In this document: in pieces, positions 1-10,900 of the stretch
Layout of the letters: every line of letters starts with the position of its first letter
How positions within the stretch are numbered: position 1 is the stretch's first letter
Assembly (NCBI GenBank): GCA_951230915.1
Contig: OX579634.1
Coordinates: 18,564,725 to 18,628,724 of the forward strand
DNA length: 64,000 nucleotides
From: Antitrichia curtipendula
Lineage: Eukaryota > Streptophyta > Bryopsida > Hypnales > Leucodontaceae
Direction of reading: 5' to 3'
The notes under the pieces: model-generated
The model's database searches: none
What the model was told of the DNA's origin: nothing
The model's input: only the letters and a program-made list of their open reading frames with translations
Position numbers and translations under genes: made by a program

Positions 1-1479
1 AATTTTGGGCTTATAACTATTTGTGGTCTTTTGATTTATAATGATAGAATGCAACGTTGAATTTGGAATATCTCTAGAATGCTACACAAATACTGAAATT
101 TAAAAAATATATATTATAATTGATATGAATTTCTTCAAGTCTAATTTCAATACACTATAATCTCAATTTTTAATTTTTAAGAAAATCTATTTTTTTTTCT
201 CTTAAAAAAAGACTTATGATTTCATCTCATTAGATTTTTTTGAGGACATTGGAAGATTGTTTTAGGCCTGTCTCTAATGCTGTGAACTAGCTAATGTTGA
301 TCAGAATAAATAATAATATTAAAATATTGAAAATTAAAAGTATTAAAAATTAAAAACTGATTTTTTATTATTATCCAATGTGGCAGTCTCTCGACCATAT
401 TAGCTTGCTATTGTGGCCGAGTTCCCACAGTCTGGGAACTCGGAGGAACTCACAGCCTTCTTCACTAGTTGAATTTCATCTAATGTCAAATGGTAAGACA
501 AAATAATTTCTACACATATTTAGTAGAAAAATTATTGAGCTTTTTCATATGGTCTTAGGTTTCATTCTTTTACCCCTAAATGCTCAAGGTTTTTTTTTAG
601 CTTTTTCAAGATTGTTTTGAATTGAGCAAATAGCTAAAATTTTAATAAATTTCTTCATTTTTTTGAATTGTAACCATAAAAATTCAAACTATATACATCA
701 TGGATAATATATGTCTAAAAAAGAACACAAGAATATTACATACTCATTGAAAGTTTAAAACGTTTTATTATAGCAATGTCAAAACTATGAAAGTGATTGG
801 AAGTCTATATAGCAATCGTCATTTTACCTTTCAAATTTACAATTAAAGTCACTGAGAGAAAAAATAAAGTTAGAGGCATAACGCGTATGACCATTATCTA
901 TTTATGGCTTCTCAAAATCTATTCTTTTCTATTTTTAAATTCAATATTTTATGTATTTGAGGTTACTTCCATGAGCCCTTAATACTAGAAAATCAAGATT
1001 TACAGTGGACACCTTTGCACAAAATCTGATACACAAAAACCATAAACATTAATTTGAAAAAATTAAAATTTTGACACTAAAAATAGATGTTAAAAAGAAT
1101 ATCTACAAATGAAAATAATAGAAAAAATAATTTGGTGAAGTATCATTTAACTTCAACATGAAAATGTAGAGTCTTCAACGATTTTGATGTTAGGGGTTAA
1201 GCATCTTCTTTTATAATACCACAAATAGAAAGTTTCCAATACCATCCCCTCAAATTGTGTCAAAACAACTCTCCAATGAAAATTTAGATGAAGGATTGTC
1301 ATTTTCTTTCTGAAAGTGCTCTTGAAACTCATCCAAAGACAAATGTTCATGAAGTTTTTTCAGAAATGCCAATCCCAACAGCTGTAATGTTGTAATAAAT
1401 AATCTACACCCAATGTTTTTATTTTTTTCCAAAAATATTGAAAATTGATTTAAATAAAGGACTTCAAAGTTTATTTTAG
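1..1479. other. AT-rich intergenic DNA
   Basis: I see no gene here. Open frames are short, lack family motifs and have the base composition of non-coding DNA. Around 570-590 there is a sequence close to TTACCCCTAAATGCTCAAGG, which resembles the end motif of a dispersed repeat family found elsewhere in the window. Confidence 0.6.
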
Positions 1480-1860
1480 GGCAGAGATTCCATAACTACC
1501 TTTCAAACTAAAACTCCTCATAACTTTCATCTCATTAATCAAAATGGAATGATTCAAAGCTTCCCACGTATATATAAATCTAAAGAACCAATTTCAAATT
1601 TTTATCTTAAAAAAAAGTGATTTTTAAAGAAGTTTTATCATTTGCCCGGACTACCCACCGACCAATGAAAATGACATATCATGCAGTAACTTTCAAACTA
1701 TGTAATCAAAAGTTATGAAAATTGTTAGGCTTTAAAGCTACTCCTCAGGCACATCTTGTGTGAAAAATTCAAAGAAAAAAAATAAAACTTCCGATCGTAG
1801 TTAGTTGCCCAAAATTGCTATGTTGTCTAAAAACAGTGTTTGGTCCTTTAGGGGCTAAAC
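1480..1860. repeat. Dispersed repeat, copy at 1.5-1.9 kb
   Basis: This stretch is clearly similar, in the same order and orientation, to 12545-12975. Shared blocks include AACTCCTCATAA, ATCTCATTAAT, AAAATGGAATGATTCAAA and TTTTTAAAGAAGTTTT. Both copies finish close to CCTTTAGGGGYTAAAC. It carries no coding frame. The ending matches the terminal motif of the longer repeats at 17.5 and 44.1 kb, so it is probably a relative of that non-autonomous family. Confidence 0.65.
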
Positions 1861-2705
1861 AATTGACGTCTTCCAATTCCTATAGTTGAACCTTTTTTCC
1901 AAATATCAAGTTGGCTTATTTTCTATTTTTAACTTATAGTAGAAATTTTATCAATTTTTTGCCAATGTTTTCAAATTGCAACCAATTTTTTTCCCAATTC
2001 CAGCAATTATCTTTGTACTAGGTGCTTGTTCTTCCCGAACACTACCAAAGACCCAAGAACCCACCTTACCGTGCCACATTTTAAGGATTCTTTCAATGAG
2101 TAACTTCAGTCAAACAAGAACTTGCAAATTGCTATGAGTTTATTTATTGTAAGGGAGATCACCATTTCCAACCGGCATCCCATTCTTGTAGCTTAGGCTA
2201 CTCAATTTCAAATCAAGTCTTGTGTAGGTGACAACTCATGTACAACATGAAAGAGCAAGAGCAATAGAAATGTACAAGAGGTGTACATTGAAAGCCTACA
2301 ATGATCACTTACATTGGTTTTGTAACCATCCGATGGTTGGAAATAAGTGGTTTTTTTTTTGGCTTTTGGTGCAGCCATATTGCACCAAAAAAATAATAAT
2401 TTGGCTAAAAAATGGCAACAAACTGTGAAGTTTTCTACTCAAAAATTTAAATTTGAAAAAAAATCTTGGATGAAATTGCCAAATTGTAGATGAAAACATA
2501 ATTATGGACATGTGATATGTGCTAATGTAATGTTTTCTGTCCAATATGTTGATGAATGTTGAAATTTGGAGCACCACTGTAACATTTTATATTGTCACTT
2601 TGGCACTTCATAAAAGATGAAAAAAAGGCCTGGTTGGAAATGGGTTGCCTATAAATCAAGAATGGAAAAAATAGAATCTTCACAAAAAAAATTCATAGTA
2701 ATTTT
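1861..2705. other. Intergenic DNA
   Basis: No gene is supported. The sequence is AT-rich with homopolymer runs, and the open frames on both strands are short and match nothing I recognise. Confidence 0.5.
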
Positions 2706-2936
2706 CATAACATTATTCACCAATGCTGGGGGGTACTCTTTTGCTTCTGGAGCCCCCCAACAAGGAAGCTTCTTGAAAGAGCTACGTGGTAAGAGTTCAT
2801 ATGGTGCTACAGCCAACATTGTTCCGGAAGCCAATCGGAATTCTGCATTTTAACTGAATTCAACCCTCCAGGCATCTCGGGGAGGAATTATGCTTCATGT
2901 GTCAGGGTCGTTAGGAGCCTAGTTAGTAATGTTATA
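2706..2936. mobile_element. MITE-like element, first of an adjacent pair
   Basis: The left end reads CATAACATTATTCACC and the right end is its near inverted complement (GTTAGTAATGTTAT). The interior has a GC-richer block with GGGGGTACTCTTTTGCTTC and AGGCATCTCGGGGAGGA. Equivalent blocks occur in the same order in the element at 2978-3185. It is probably a non-autonomous DNA transposon remnant; no target duplication is clear. Confidence 0.55.
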
Positions 2937-2977
2937 TTGTTTTTGAGATTGAAAGTCTTGAAAAATATGGAATCCTC

Positions 2978-3185
2978 CATAACATTATTAACCTTCAGCA
3001 GGGGGGCCCCTTTTGCTCCCCCCATGTCAGGACCCCCCCATTCGTCGATATGGTCTTGTCAAAGCTACAGGGATCTCCAAACCAATTGGATGTACTCAAT
3101 TATAACTAAAATTTCCCCCAGGCATCCAGGGGAGGATTATACCTCATGTCAGAGGGAGTGCAGTCGCACGGTTAACAATGTTATG
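2978..3185. mobile_element. MITE-like element, second of an adjacent pair
   Basis: The ends are inverted repeats: CATAACATTATTAACC on the left, GGTTAACAATGTTATG on the right. The interior parallels the element at 2706-2936 (GGGGGCCCCTTTTGCTCC, then AGGCATCCAGGGGAGGA, then CTCATGTCAG). It has no coding capacity. The two copies are only about 40 bp apart, suggesting tandem insertion or local duplication. Confidence 0.6.
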
Positions 3186-4139
3186 TCTTTGTCTGTATTT
3201 CTCTAGATGGGGAAACTGAATATTCCCCAACCTTCCCCATGCTGCACATGGGCCAAACTGCTTAAGTGATCGGAAATGGGTGACCCTCTTCTTCTACATC
3301 TTCATCCATCCATCCACTCAGTCTTTTTTCATCCACAGCAGGGGGCACGTCTGCCCCTACCCACTGGGATCCATAGATAGAATCGCCAGCTCTACTTTCA
3401 TCCAAGGAAGGGGATCGCCCCCACCCTCCCCAGTGAGCCTCTGATCAAATCTAATTTATAGCATGAGGATCCACGTCGACGCGTGCCTTACAGTACTTGA
3501 TCCAGCGAAGATGTTCCAAGTGTCCACGTGGGCCTCCAGCAATGGGAACTGTTCTGCAGTTGGAGACTTGGAGTGGATCATACTGATTCACACATGTTCC
3601 GTTCCTTATTCACAACTGAGTTGACCTCAGTCAGCTCCCAGTAGGGAAAGTGCAAGTGCAAGACGGTTTGGGTAATTACAACACATGTGTAATTTTCAGA
3701 AAAAACGGTGGGTTACTTACTAGGGTCTCATGTCATGCTCCATTGGTGGGCAAAAAAAGTACTAGAAGACAAGAAGAGTTCCACCAATTGTCTTATTGGA
3801 GTAGGTGAGCAAAAAATCAAAATTTTATGTTTCACCAAAATCGGTGGACAATCCCATTGGTCGAAATTGGTCAATCTTGAAGGAAACAATACGTATGGAA
3901 TTCTTACTTGATCCCTCCCCACCTATTGAATCTACATGACAATGTAATTGCTCACTTGGACCATGTAGCTCCCCTTTGTAAACTTTGTCCACAAACATAG
4001 CATGGAGGCACTTACAATGTTCTAACTTACTATAACCCTTGAAGGACGTTGAGGCCGACAAGTGGTCAATAGATGACTTAATTGTTCACTATAGAAACAA
4101 AGAATGTATATATTATTTCAATAATTGTAGCATTTTGGT
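3186..4139. other. Intergenic DNA with a GC-richer patch
   Basis: Positions about 3290-3660 are clearly less AT-rich than the surroundings and contain CCATCCATCCA and several CCCC runs, but no frame of recognisable coding character. It may be a decayed element or gene fragment. The remainder is ordinary AT-rich DNA. Confidence 0.4.
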
Positions 4140-4375
4140 GACTACCTTGGTCATAGGGGGTCGTGTCCTATAAGGGTTAACCCCTTGAATGCTTGGACAA
4201 CAACCGTGGAAATCATCCCTTTTGGTAGTGTATGACATCATCTACTTTAAAAAAAAATCAAAAGTGCTCATTAGAGGTTAAAATATTGTGCATGATTTCT
4301 CCTTTTCACACAAAATTTGGTAGATGAATAGTTGCATTTTTGTCCTATACAGAAAGATTTTTTGTCATTCATTGG
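4140..4375. repeat. Dispersed repeat similar to 21.33-21.53 kb
   Basis: Blocks GTGGAAATCATCCCTTTT, AAAGTGCTCATT, CCTTTTCACA, GAATAGTTGCA and TTTTGTCCT recur in the same order at about 21325-21530, where the first reads TTGGAAATCATCCCTTTTC. A weaker relative lies near 21690-21850. It starts by a CCTATAAGGGTTAACCCC motif, close to the end motif of the longer repeat family. It is non-coding. Confidence 0.6.
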
Positions 4376-5676
4376 TCTAAAAACGTTCGCAACATTATTT
4401 AGGGTTAAGATAGAAGCACCTAGAATAGATACTTTAAGCATATGCACATACTTCTGAGATGAAAGCAACATGTGAGATTATATATGTCAAAATTTAAGAA
4501 TTGCCAATCATTAATTTTTTAAACAAAATGGATCATTTTATGAATATGTATGAACGTGCTATGAATTTGTAAAGTTCAAATACATAGAGTAGCCCAAACT
4601 ATTTTTTGCATTCATGTATGTAAATTGTACATTTTTGAATTCCTATATCTACATATTTTCAAGATTGGTTTAAGATACAAGTTTGGGAATGGGACCTTCT
4701 ATCTAATTCCATATAGTATTCTAGTTTAGATAGAGTGAAATGCTTACAATCATAGGGATCTTTTTACCCCTAAAGTCTCAATGTCCCCTTAGAGGACAAA
4801 ATAGATTTTGACACGCTCCTATGGTCTCAATATTTATTGTGGTTTTTTGAATTTTTTTGTTAAAGATAGAAAAACACATTTTCTTTCCAAAATATAATCT
4901 TTATTTCAGTTAGAGCCCAGGAGCAAAAGTTATAACACAAAAAGATCTTTTTTTAATTTGGCGGGTAGAAAAAAAACTTCATAAAAACTTAAAGTAAAAA
5001 AAAAAAAATTAATTTTTATATAGATTATATATTTATCTACATGTAAAGCTTTGATTTATTCCATTTGGATTTGTCATATGAAAGTTATGGACAATCTTGT
5101 TTTTTGGAAAATCAAAGCATCTTCTTAAAAAAATAACTTATAGGATTCATTCATCTCTTCTACCAAAGTAAATGAATGCTATTAGAATTCATCACACACT
5201 AAACCAAGGAAAATTTCTTAGATGCTAAATGAGGAAAATTCCTCATATGCTAAATTGAAGAGAATTCTTCACAATCCTAGCTTTATGCTTATTCAAGAAC
5301 TAATGCATTACCTTCCATAATGCATATGTGAATGATGTGCCTCTAAGTCAAGTTACAAGCCGCAAGAACATTTATGCCTTGTTATGAAAGATCTATATGA
5401 TCATAACCATTATACTCCTTATTATAACATCTTATATTAAATTTAGAGTATTCAACTCCTATTATGATTTCATTCATTTGGATGGTCATGTAATCAAAAT
5501 TTAGAAGCACTCTTGAAGTTAAAATCCAACTTTTGGCAAACAAAAGAATATGCTATTTTATATATATAAAAGGATGTAGTTGCAATGTTTCTACTTTAAC
5601 ATAACTAAAGTGCCTTGTTCTCAAGTTCTTGAGATTCTTTTTAATAATATTTAACTTAAACTTTTATTAAACATTG
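4376..5676. repeat. AT-rich DNA with a partial repeat copy
   Basis: From about 4764 (TTACCCCTAAAG) to about 5160 the sequence parallels 17500-17890 and 44090-44420, sharing TTTATTTCA, GAGCAAAAGTTAT-like text, TGAAAGTTATGGACAATCTT and AATAACTTATAGGATTCATT. This is a truncated member of the repeat family described at 44067-44959. Outside it I see nothing but AT-rich DNA. Confidence 0.55.
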
Positions 5677-5997
5677 ATGGGCAATTTCGTTAAAATGGCA
5701 TATTCCGTATGCCATTTTCAGAGCGGCCACTTTGAACTGCAAAAGTGACATCTATGAGGGGTATAGATTACATAAATCTTTGTCTTATATAGATTTCAGA
5801 AATCTAGCACTAAAGTACATTTCAAATTGCACGGTTTGCACTTTGAAAGCAACATCTATGACTATTGTAGATTTCAGACATCTATAAGTGATTTAAATTT
5901 CAGAAATCTAGGACAGTTGAACATTTCAGAGCGGCCGCTCTAAACTGTGAAAACTGCCAAAGTTCCGGAATTTCGCCATTTTAACGAAATTGCCCAT
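5677..5997. mobile_element. MITE with perfect 23-bp inverted ends
   Basis: The termini are exact inverted repeats that begin ATGGGCAATTTCGTTAAAAT and end GCCATTTTAACGAAATTGCC followed by CAT. ATTG flanks both sides (5673-5676 and 5998-6001), consistent with a short target duplication. The interior repeats AGATTTCAGAAATCTA-type palindromic text and CAGAGCGGCC. It is a non-coding element. Related copies lie at 19693-19837 and 25144-25303. Confidence 0.75.
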
Positions 5998-6952
5998 ATT
6001 GTAAAAATAGTTATCTAGGAACACTAAAGGGAGGGTACTAGTATATGTGGACTAATATATTAAATTAATAATTGCTTAAAATGATGGTAGATTATATACC
6101 ATTGTTTCATATTACAATGTAAAAGTGCTCTACAATATTTGTTTGGGCATCCAAATGTCTTGACCATTGAAGTGAACCATTATTATGAATGTAAATTAGA
6201 TGCAAAAAGTATAATTGAACTTTGACTAAGGTTCATCTAGTTTTTAGATGCAAGTTTTTTCAAAAATTAACAAGTGAATCTATTTATATAAGATTTTGAA
6301 ATTTAAAAATAGATTTGATTAATTGTTAATTACTTCAACCAATTCTTCATTTATAGAAATATAATTACATAAATACTAAAAATTAACATCTATTGAAAAG
6401 AATGAATGCACAAATTATTTCATATTATATTTTTAAAACAAAAATAATGACCATTTACTTTGAAGTTTAATGTATGAAAGCATAAAACCATCATCTCTAC
6501 CATATTCTCCGCCCTAAACCAAAGTTCATCAAATTAATATTTCTCACAAACTGCAAAGCATCACATTTCATTTATTATGAAATTCAGAGGGCCCTAAACA
6601 ACAAGGGATTGAAGCCATCAATATCATCAAGTTTTCCATCCGATTTATATCAAAATGCTCTATAACTTTCATAACTTTTATATTTGAAAATATTTATTTT
6701 TGAATATTTGGCTCTTATAAGATATTTGGCGTTTGTAGTTGTAGGTGCATAGCTATCCCATTCACTGGGGTTGTGTAGGCATGTCAATTGTCATAATTAA
6801 ATTCAAATCTTGTTGCGTCTTGCGCACCTGCAAAAGACAACCTCCATACTTTCATATGTAAAGAATGTCACCGGATCAACTTAGCGTTTAGTCCTTTTGC
6901 AATCTAAACAATACTATGTCAACCACAAGCATCCTCTAAGCCAAGGTAGAAC
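5998..6952. other. Intergenic DNA
   Basis: AT-rich sequence with no supported gene, RNA or repeat. Confidence 0.5.
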
Positions 6953-7405
6953 TACACCAAAGATGATATTTAGTGTTGAGTGACATTTAGTGTTTTTACC
7001 CCCCTACTAGCTACAACACTAAATCTGAACTTGTCCACAATTAGTGTTAGACTTGAATGTGCCGGCTGCAAACTTCAGAGCCTTGTAACTTTTGCAAAAA
7101 TTCTTCAAATCAGGAAAATGAGATGTTTTTCGGCATCTACAAAAACTGTAGATGCCGAAAAACATCTCATTTTCCTGATTTGAAGAATTTTTGCAAAAGT
7201 TACAAGGCTCTGAAGTTTGCAGCCGCCTAGCCCTAATCGGTCCGATTCTGTCCGTGAACAGTGATATTCCGTCTGATATGACAACTCTGGTTCACATTTA
7301 GTGTTTGAATTGACATTTAATGTTACTTACTTTCATAGGGTAATTGGCTTTTAGTGTATGCCTTCGTATTTAGTGTACAAGGCACTAAATATCATCTTTT
7401 GTGTA
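6953..7405. mobile_element. MITE with inverted ends and a central perfect hairpin
   Basis: The left end 6953-6975 (TACACCAAAGATGATATTTA..) and the right end 7383-7405 are inverted repeats matching at 22 of 23 positions. Many subterminal copies of TTTAGTGT occur on both arms, in opposite orientation near the ends, which is typical of transposase-binding subterminal repeats. The centre holds a perfect long hairpin (7063-7225). No coding frame is credible. I could not find an unambiguous target duplication, so the superfamily is open. Confidence 0.7.
7063..7225. repeat. Perfect 79-bp inverted repeat, 5-nt loop
   Basis: Arms 7063-7141 and 7147-7225 are exact reverse complements, checked base by base, with a loop AAAAC at 7142-7146. 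The base just outside on each side (7062, 7226) does not pair. Transcribed from either strand it would form a fully paired 79-bp stem, a possible small-RNA precursor. The absence of any mismatch implies recent origin, gene conversion or active turnover. Confidence 0.95.
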
Positions 7406-8870
7406 CTTGATTCCGTACCCCCCTCCTTTGTCAAATAGGTGTCTCACCAGTATCATGACTTCAAACCTTCACTTTGAATGTCTTCTACTTTACAAATTAC
7501 ATTTCATGGTTGTAAAGAAACAAGCTTTTAGTGAATGATTTCGGATCTTTTTCAAGGCGCTTTAAAGAAGCACCTATTGAACACTTTGAAGTTTCTTCCA
7601 CTCTTGACTTAGAAATTCACAGAAAATACAAAAACTCTCCAATTTCTTTTGTTCTTTCTTGAACATGAATAATTTATATTTGTCTAGGAGGCAAGAACAA
7701 CACCTAGTCATGATTTTAATTGTGATTTTTACTGCATTTATGCATATCTACACAGCAGCTTAAATGAACAGTAATTGATGTTTCTACCCAAGGTGGTGAT
7801 GGAGAACAAAATCAGCATTCCGTTTCGTCTCAGAGGCAGGTCTCACTAGGCTCTCATCAGGCTCTCATCAGGCTCTCAGACGACAACAAGAATCAAAAAC
7901 TCTGGCAAAGGGTCCACACAACAACCTTCGTACGATGCTATCCTCCCAGCATGAACGTCCCCAATCCCCGCGCTCCAAAAGACAAATCGTAACCGAATGA
8001 GGAGATCCAATCTCTCTCTCAACGACCCATAGACTAGCTTACCTTCTGTAGCAGCATGTGGGTCGGTACTCGGTACATGATCAAAATTGCACCAAAATTC
8101 ATTGTACCCAAAACTCATTCAGACGGAAACGTCAATCTGACTGAAAGTACTTCTCTGAATTCCAGTGAAATGGTATAAAAATATCATGTCGGCACAGGAA
8201 TACGCAAATAGACACAATTCCTGTAAAGGTCAACATCTACATGTGGGAAACATGGTGCCTTCTGCAAATCACCATTGAATGGTTGGAGAAAATAGTGTGG
8301 GGTCACTGGGACATGTGCCCTACTGCCCTCACCTGACGGAATCATCGCCACAAAACTCCAAAGGAAATAAAATATTAAAAAATAGGCACAGAGGCAACTG
8401 AAAGGCAGGCATTCAGTTGCTCGTAAAACTCCAAAGAAGCCATTTTTCCTGGTCACGAAACGCCACTTGGTGGCACAAGAATCGAGATCCAATCCCGAAC
8501 CATCTCTTGCCCGCCCGCCGCGTCCATCCCCGGGCAAGATCATGGTATCATACCTGAGATTATACCCTACCCGTGTTAATTACCCGGTGTGTGGATTTCA
8601 TACCCGCCTGTGCCGCTGCGGTGACGATGCTTCCCGTACCTTTCTGGCAGCCTTCACAGGAGTGGCACAAGGGCTCGCCACCACCACCGCGCCGCAGCAG
8701 CTGCTTCTGCATAAGAGCTCTGCCTTCCATCACACGGAGCTCTATTCCCAGCTTGCCTACGCATCTCATCTCTCCACTTGCTTAAGTTACAGTACGTGGG
8801 GTCACCGTCATTGTGTCCAAATTAGATTAGCTCTACCAATTCTTCACTTTCGAGGCTCGTGACTTTTGGG
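7406..8870. other. Intergenic DNA upstream of the RTFL gene
   Basis: Base composition rises from AT-rich to GC-richer from about 7800 onward, leading into the RTFL island. CAGGCTCTCATCAGGCTCTCA near 7855 is a short direct repeat. Open frames on both strands at 7876-8862 overlap and carry no recognisable domain, so I treat this as promoter-proximal non-coding DNA. Confidence 0.45.
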
Positions 8871-8872
8871 TG

Positions 8873-8878
8873 TATAAA
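8873..8878 (+). promoter_or_regulatory. Probable TATA box of the RTFL gene
   Basis: TATAAA sits in the context GGGTGTATAAAGAGCTCAG, 328 bp before the RTFL start codon, at the point where the GC-richer island begins. A start site about 30 bp downstream would give a leader of roughly 300 nt. This is an inference from position and consensus only. Confidence 0.5.
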
Positions 8879-9205
8879 GAGCTCAGTGTTGGCACGCTGT
8901 GTGAGGCAGTTGAGCTTCGAGTTTTGGGGAGTGAGCGTTGGGGGTTTTCCTTGTCTTGGTAGGATTGGTTTAGTGAGGATTTGGCCGGAAGACCCTTGCT
9001 ATTCTCTTGGTAGCGCGCATTTGCGAACGTTTGTCTCGAGGGTGCGTGGATTTCAAGGCGCTGTTGAGAATTCGTGTGGTTCGTCTTTGTTTGTGTGAGG
9101 GCTTACTTTATTGGGAGAGGGGTTTTTATTACGTCGCATTGGAGGGGTTGTTCTTGGAAGATTTCTTTATGTGTCCGTAATTTTCTGTTAAGCAATTTCG
9201 GAAGT

Positions 9206-9427
9206 ATGGGTCAGTGTTACGGGCGAGAGGGTGTAACGAGCGACGAGTGCGATTCGTGGAAGAGCACTACGACAGGAAAGAGACGATCCAGCAGCAGGGG
9301 ATTGTACTCGCTCCACAGCAACTGTCTGTCGAATGGCACCAAGAACTCGCTGGCGTTCATCAGGCACCAGCGCGGCAAGCTGTACATCGTGCGTCGCTGC
9401 GTCACCATGCTGCTCTGGAGCAAGTGA
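9206..9427 (+). CDS. RTFL/DVL small signalling-type peptide, 73 aa
   Basis: A complete uninterrupted CDS starts at ATG 9206 and ends at TGA 9425-9427. Residues about 47-73 form the ROTUNDIFOLIA-like/DEVIL domain: basic HQRGKLYIVRRCVTMLLW, with the family's invariant YI.RRC..MLL core at the extreme C-terminus. Family members are small plant membrane-associated peptides that alter cell proliferation and organ shape when overexpressed; their molecular mechanism is poorly known. The N-terminus MGQCYGRE fits the PROSITE N-myristoylation pattern and has Cys4 beside it, suggesting acylation. A Ser/Arg-rich middle (residues 17-31) links it to the domain. The ATG was chosen because it is the only one giving a short N-terminal extension before the domain. 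An upstream extension of this frame begins at a non-ATG codon. The gene appears intronless and sits inside a GC-richer island. Confidence 0.88.
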   Translation: MGQCYGREGVTSDECDSWKSTTTGKRRSSSRGLYSLHSNCLSNGTKNSLAFIRHQRGKLYIVRRCVTMLLWSK

Positions 9428-10900
9428 TAGAGTCTTGGTGAAGAATTGAGAACTACACTCCAATTTCTACCACCGTGTTCATCATTTCCATCGCTCGAGA
9501 GAAGCTGGCAGCGACTTGTCCAAACGGTTTCGACAAACGCAATGCCCGAGATTATGAGAATGTGCGCATTTTTCGGCAATTCTCTTCCCTTTCGGCTTTT
9601 TCATTCTACGAAGTGGAAGATCTGAGGAGCAAGACAAGGTACCTGCGTGAATTTGCTGTACATAGGCTGCAAGTTGCCGGCATGAAGAAAACGAAAGCAT
9701 TACCACGACTTTGTGTGACATCGTTTGGCAAGCTGAGAGTGACCTTTGCTTGGGCACCATTGATTTCGTGCAAGCAGGAGTTTCTCAGCAACCAGTTGAA
9801 TCGGCATTCAAGACTATGGCAGCTGGTCACAGAACAGGGTCACATTTCTGTGGAGTTGCATTCGGCAGGGTTTTCTCCCACATTGAAGGGAGATTCCACA
9901 AGGACGTTGGAGTGAAGGTGGGCTGAGAAGGTCAGATCAGCTGAAATGGAAGATGGAGAGAAGAATTGAATATCTTAATCGTTGTTTTTCCATACATTGT
10001 TGCATTTGCGAGTTACTTTCGAACGGAGTTTCTGGTAAACAGAGCTTCTTACTACCGTTGTGGTTCCTCCACCCATGCCATTCGTTTGGCAGGAATTCGT
10101 ACGTGAAGAGTTGGATTCTATCACTTGTGATGAAGTGCCTGAGGAGTGGATTCCTCTCTAGTAGACAGTTTTTAGTTTTCTCTGGACATGAGAGATTTGA
10201 GGATTTCGGGTTTGGATCATAGCAATACTTGTATTGGCTTGATGCCATTTCAAGCCATTGTGACATTTTTATAAAGAAACTTTGCATTGATTATCCCTGA
10301 CTGGTGAGGATTGGTCGAAGTGATGCGTCGTTTGTACTTTCAGGGCTTTTCCTTTGCCTGAGCTAGTCACGTGGCGGAATAAGCTGGATCTCGAGCTGCT
10401 GGTTTCTCTGAATTGATGTCTGCTGTTTGTCTGGGAGTAATTTAATGCCGCATTGTTAATTTTCACATCGAAGTAATTCACAAAGGGGAGACATGTTGAT
10501 GCGCTTCCCCACTCCCCGATCTCGATGGATGATAATGTGGTATACTCAGGGTTCTCCAGTAATTCCTTTCCACGGCAAAGACCGGGTGATGACGAAGTTG
10601 GCACGGAGACTGTACTGGAGCTTCACTTGTTCCTTAGCAGGCACCTGATTTCTCACGTCTGTGCGAGGGTGCCAAAACTGTTAACTTGTGTGTCGAGGAA
10701 GCGTGTGCCTGTCTTCCATGTCTTCCATTTCTATTTCCATGTGTACTGAATCTCCAGGCAGCGCTGGAATTGAGGAGCAACTCTCTTTGGGCATTCACGA
10801 TGGCAGAAGCAGTCCTGCAACTTTGGAGGCAAAAAGCTGATGCAGACATTGAAGTTCTTGCACCTCTTCAATTTAGAGTTGTTTGATGTTGCGTTTACTT
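9428..10900 (+). other. GC-richer region downstream of RTFL, possibly 3' transcript or ncRNA
   Basis: Composition stays well above that of the flanking DNA until about 10900, then drops sharply. Several overlapping frames of 70-146 codons exist (the longest 9475-9915, plus strand) but none shows a domain, a signal peptide or a plausible splice-linked partner. It may be a long 3' untranslated region, a non-coding RNA or a gene that I cannot resolve. Confidence 0.35.

Noticed and set aside
8184..8543. Minus-strand frame of 119 codons with a hydrophobic patch
   Set aside because: It overlaps a plus-strand frame, has no recognisable family and lies in the probable RTFL promoter region.
9475..9915. 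Plus-strand frame of 146 codons downstream of RTFL
   Set aside because: It shows no domain, membrane segment or signal peptide. Its length is not exceptional for this GC content, and overlapping frames of similar size exist on the other strand.
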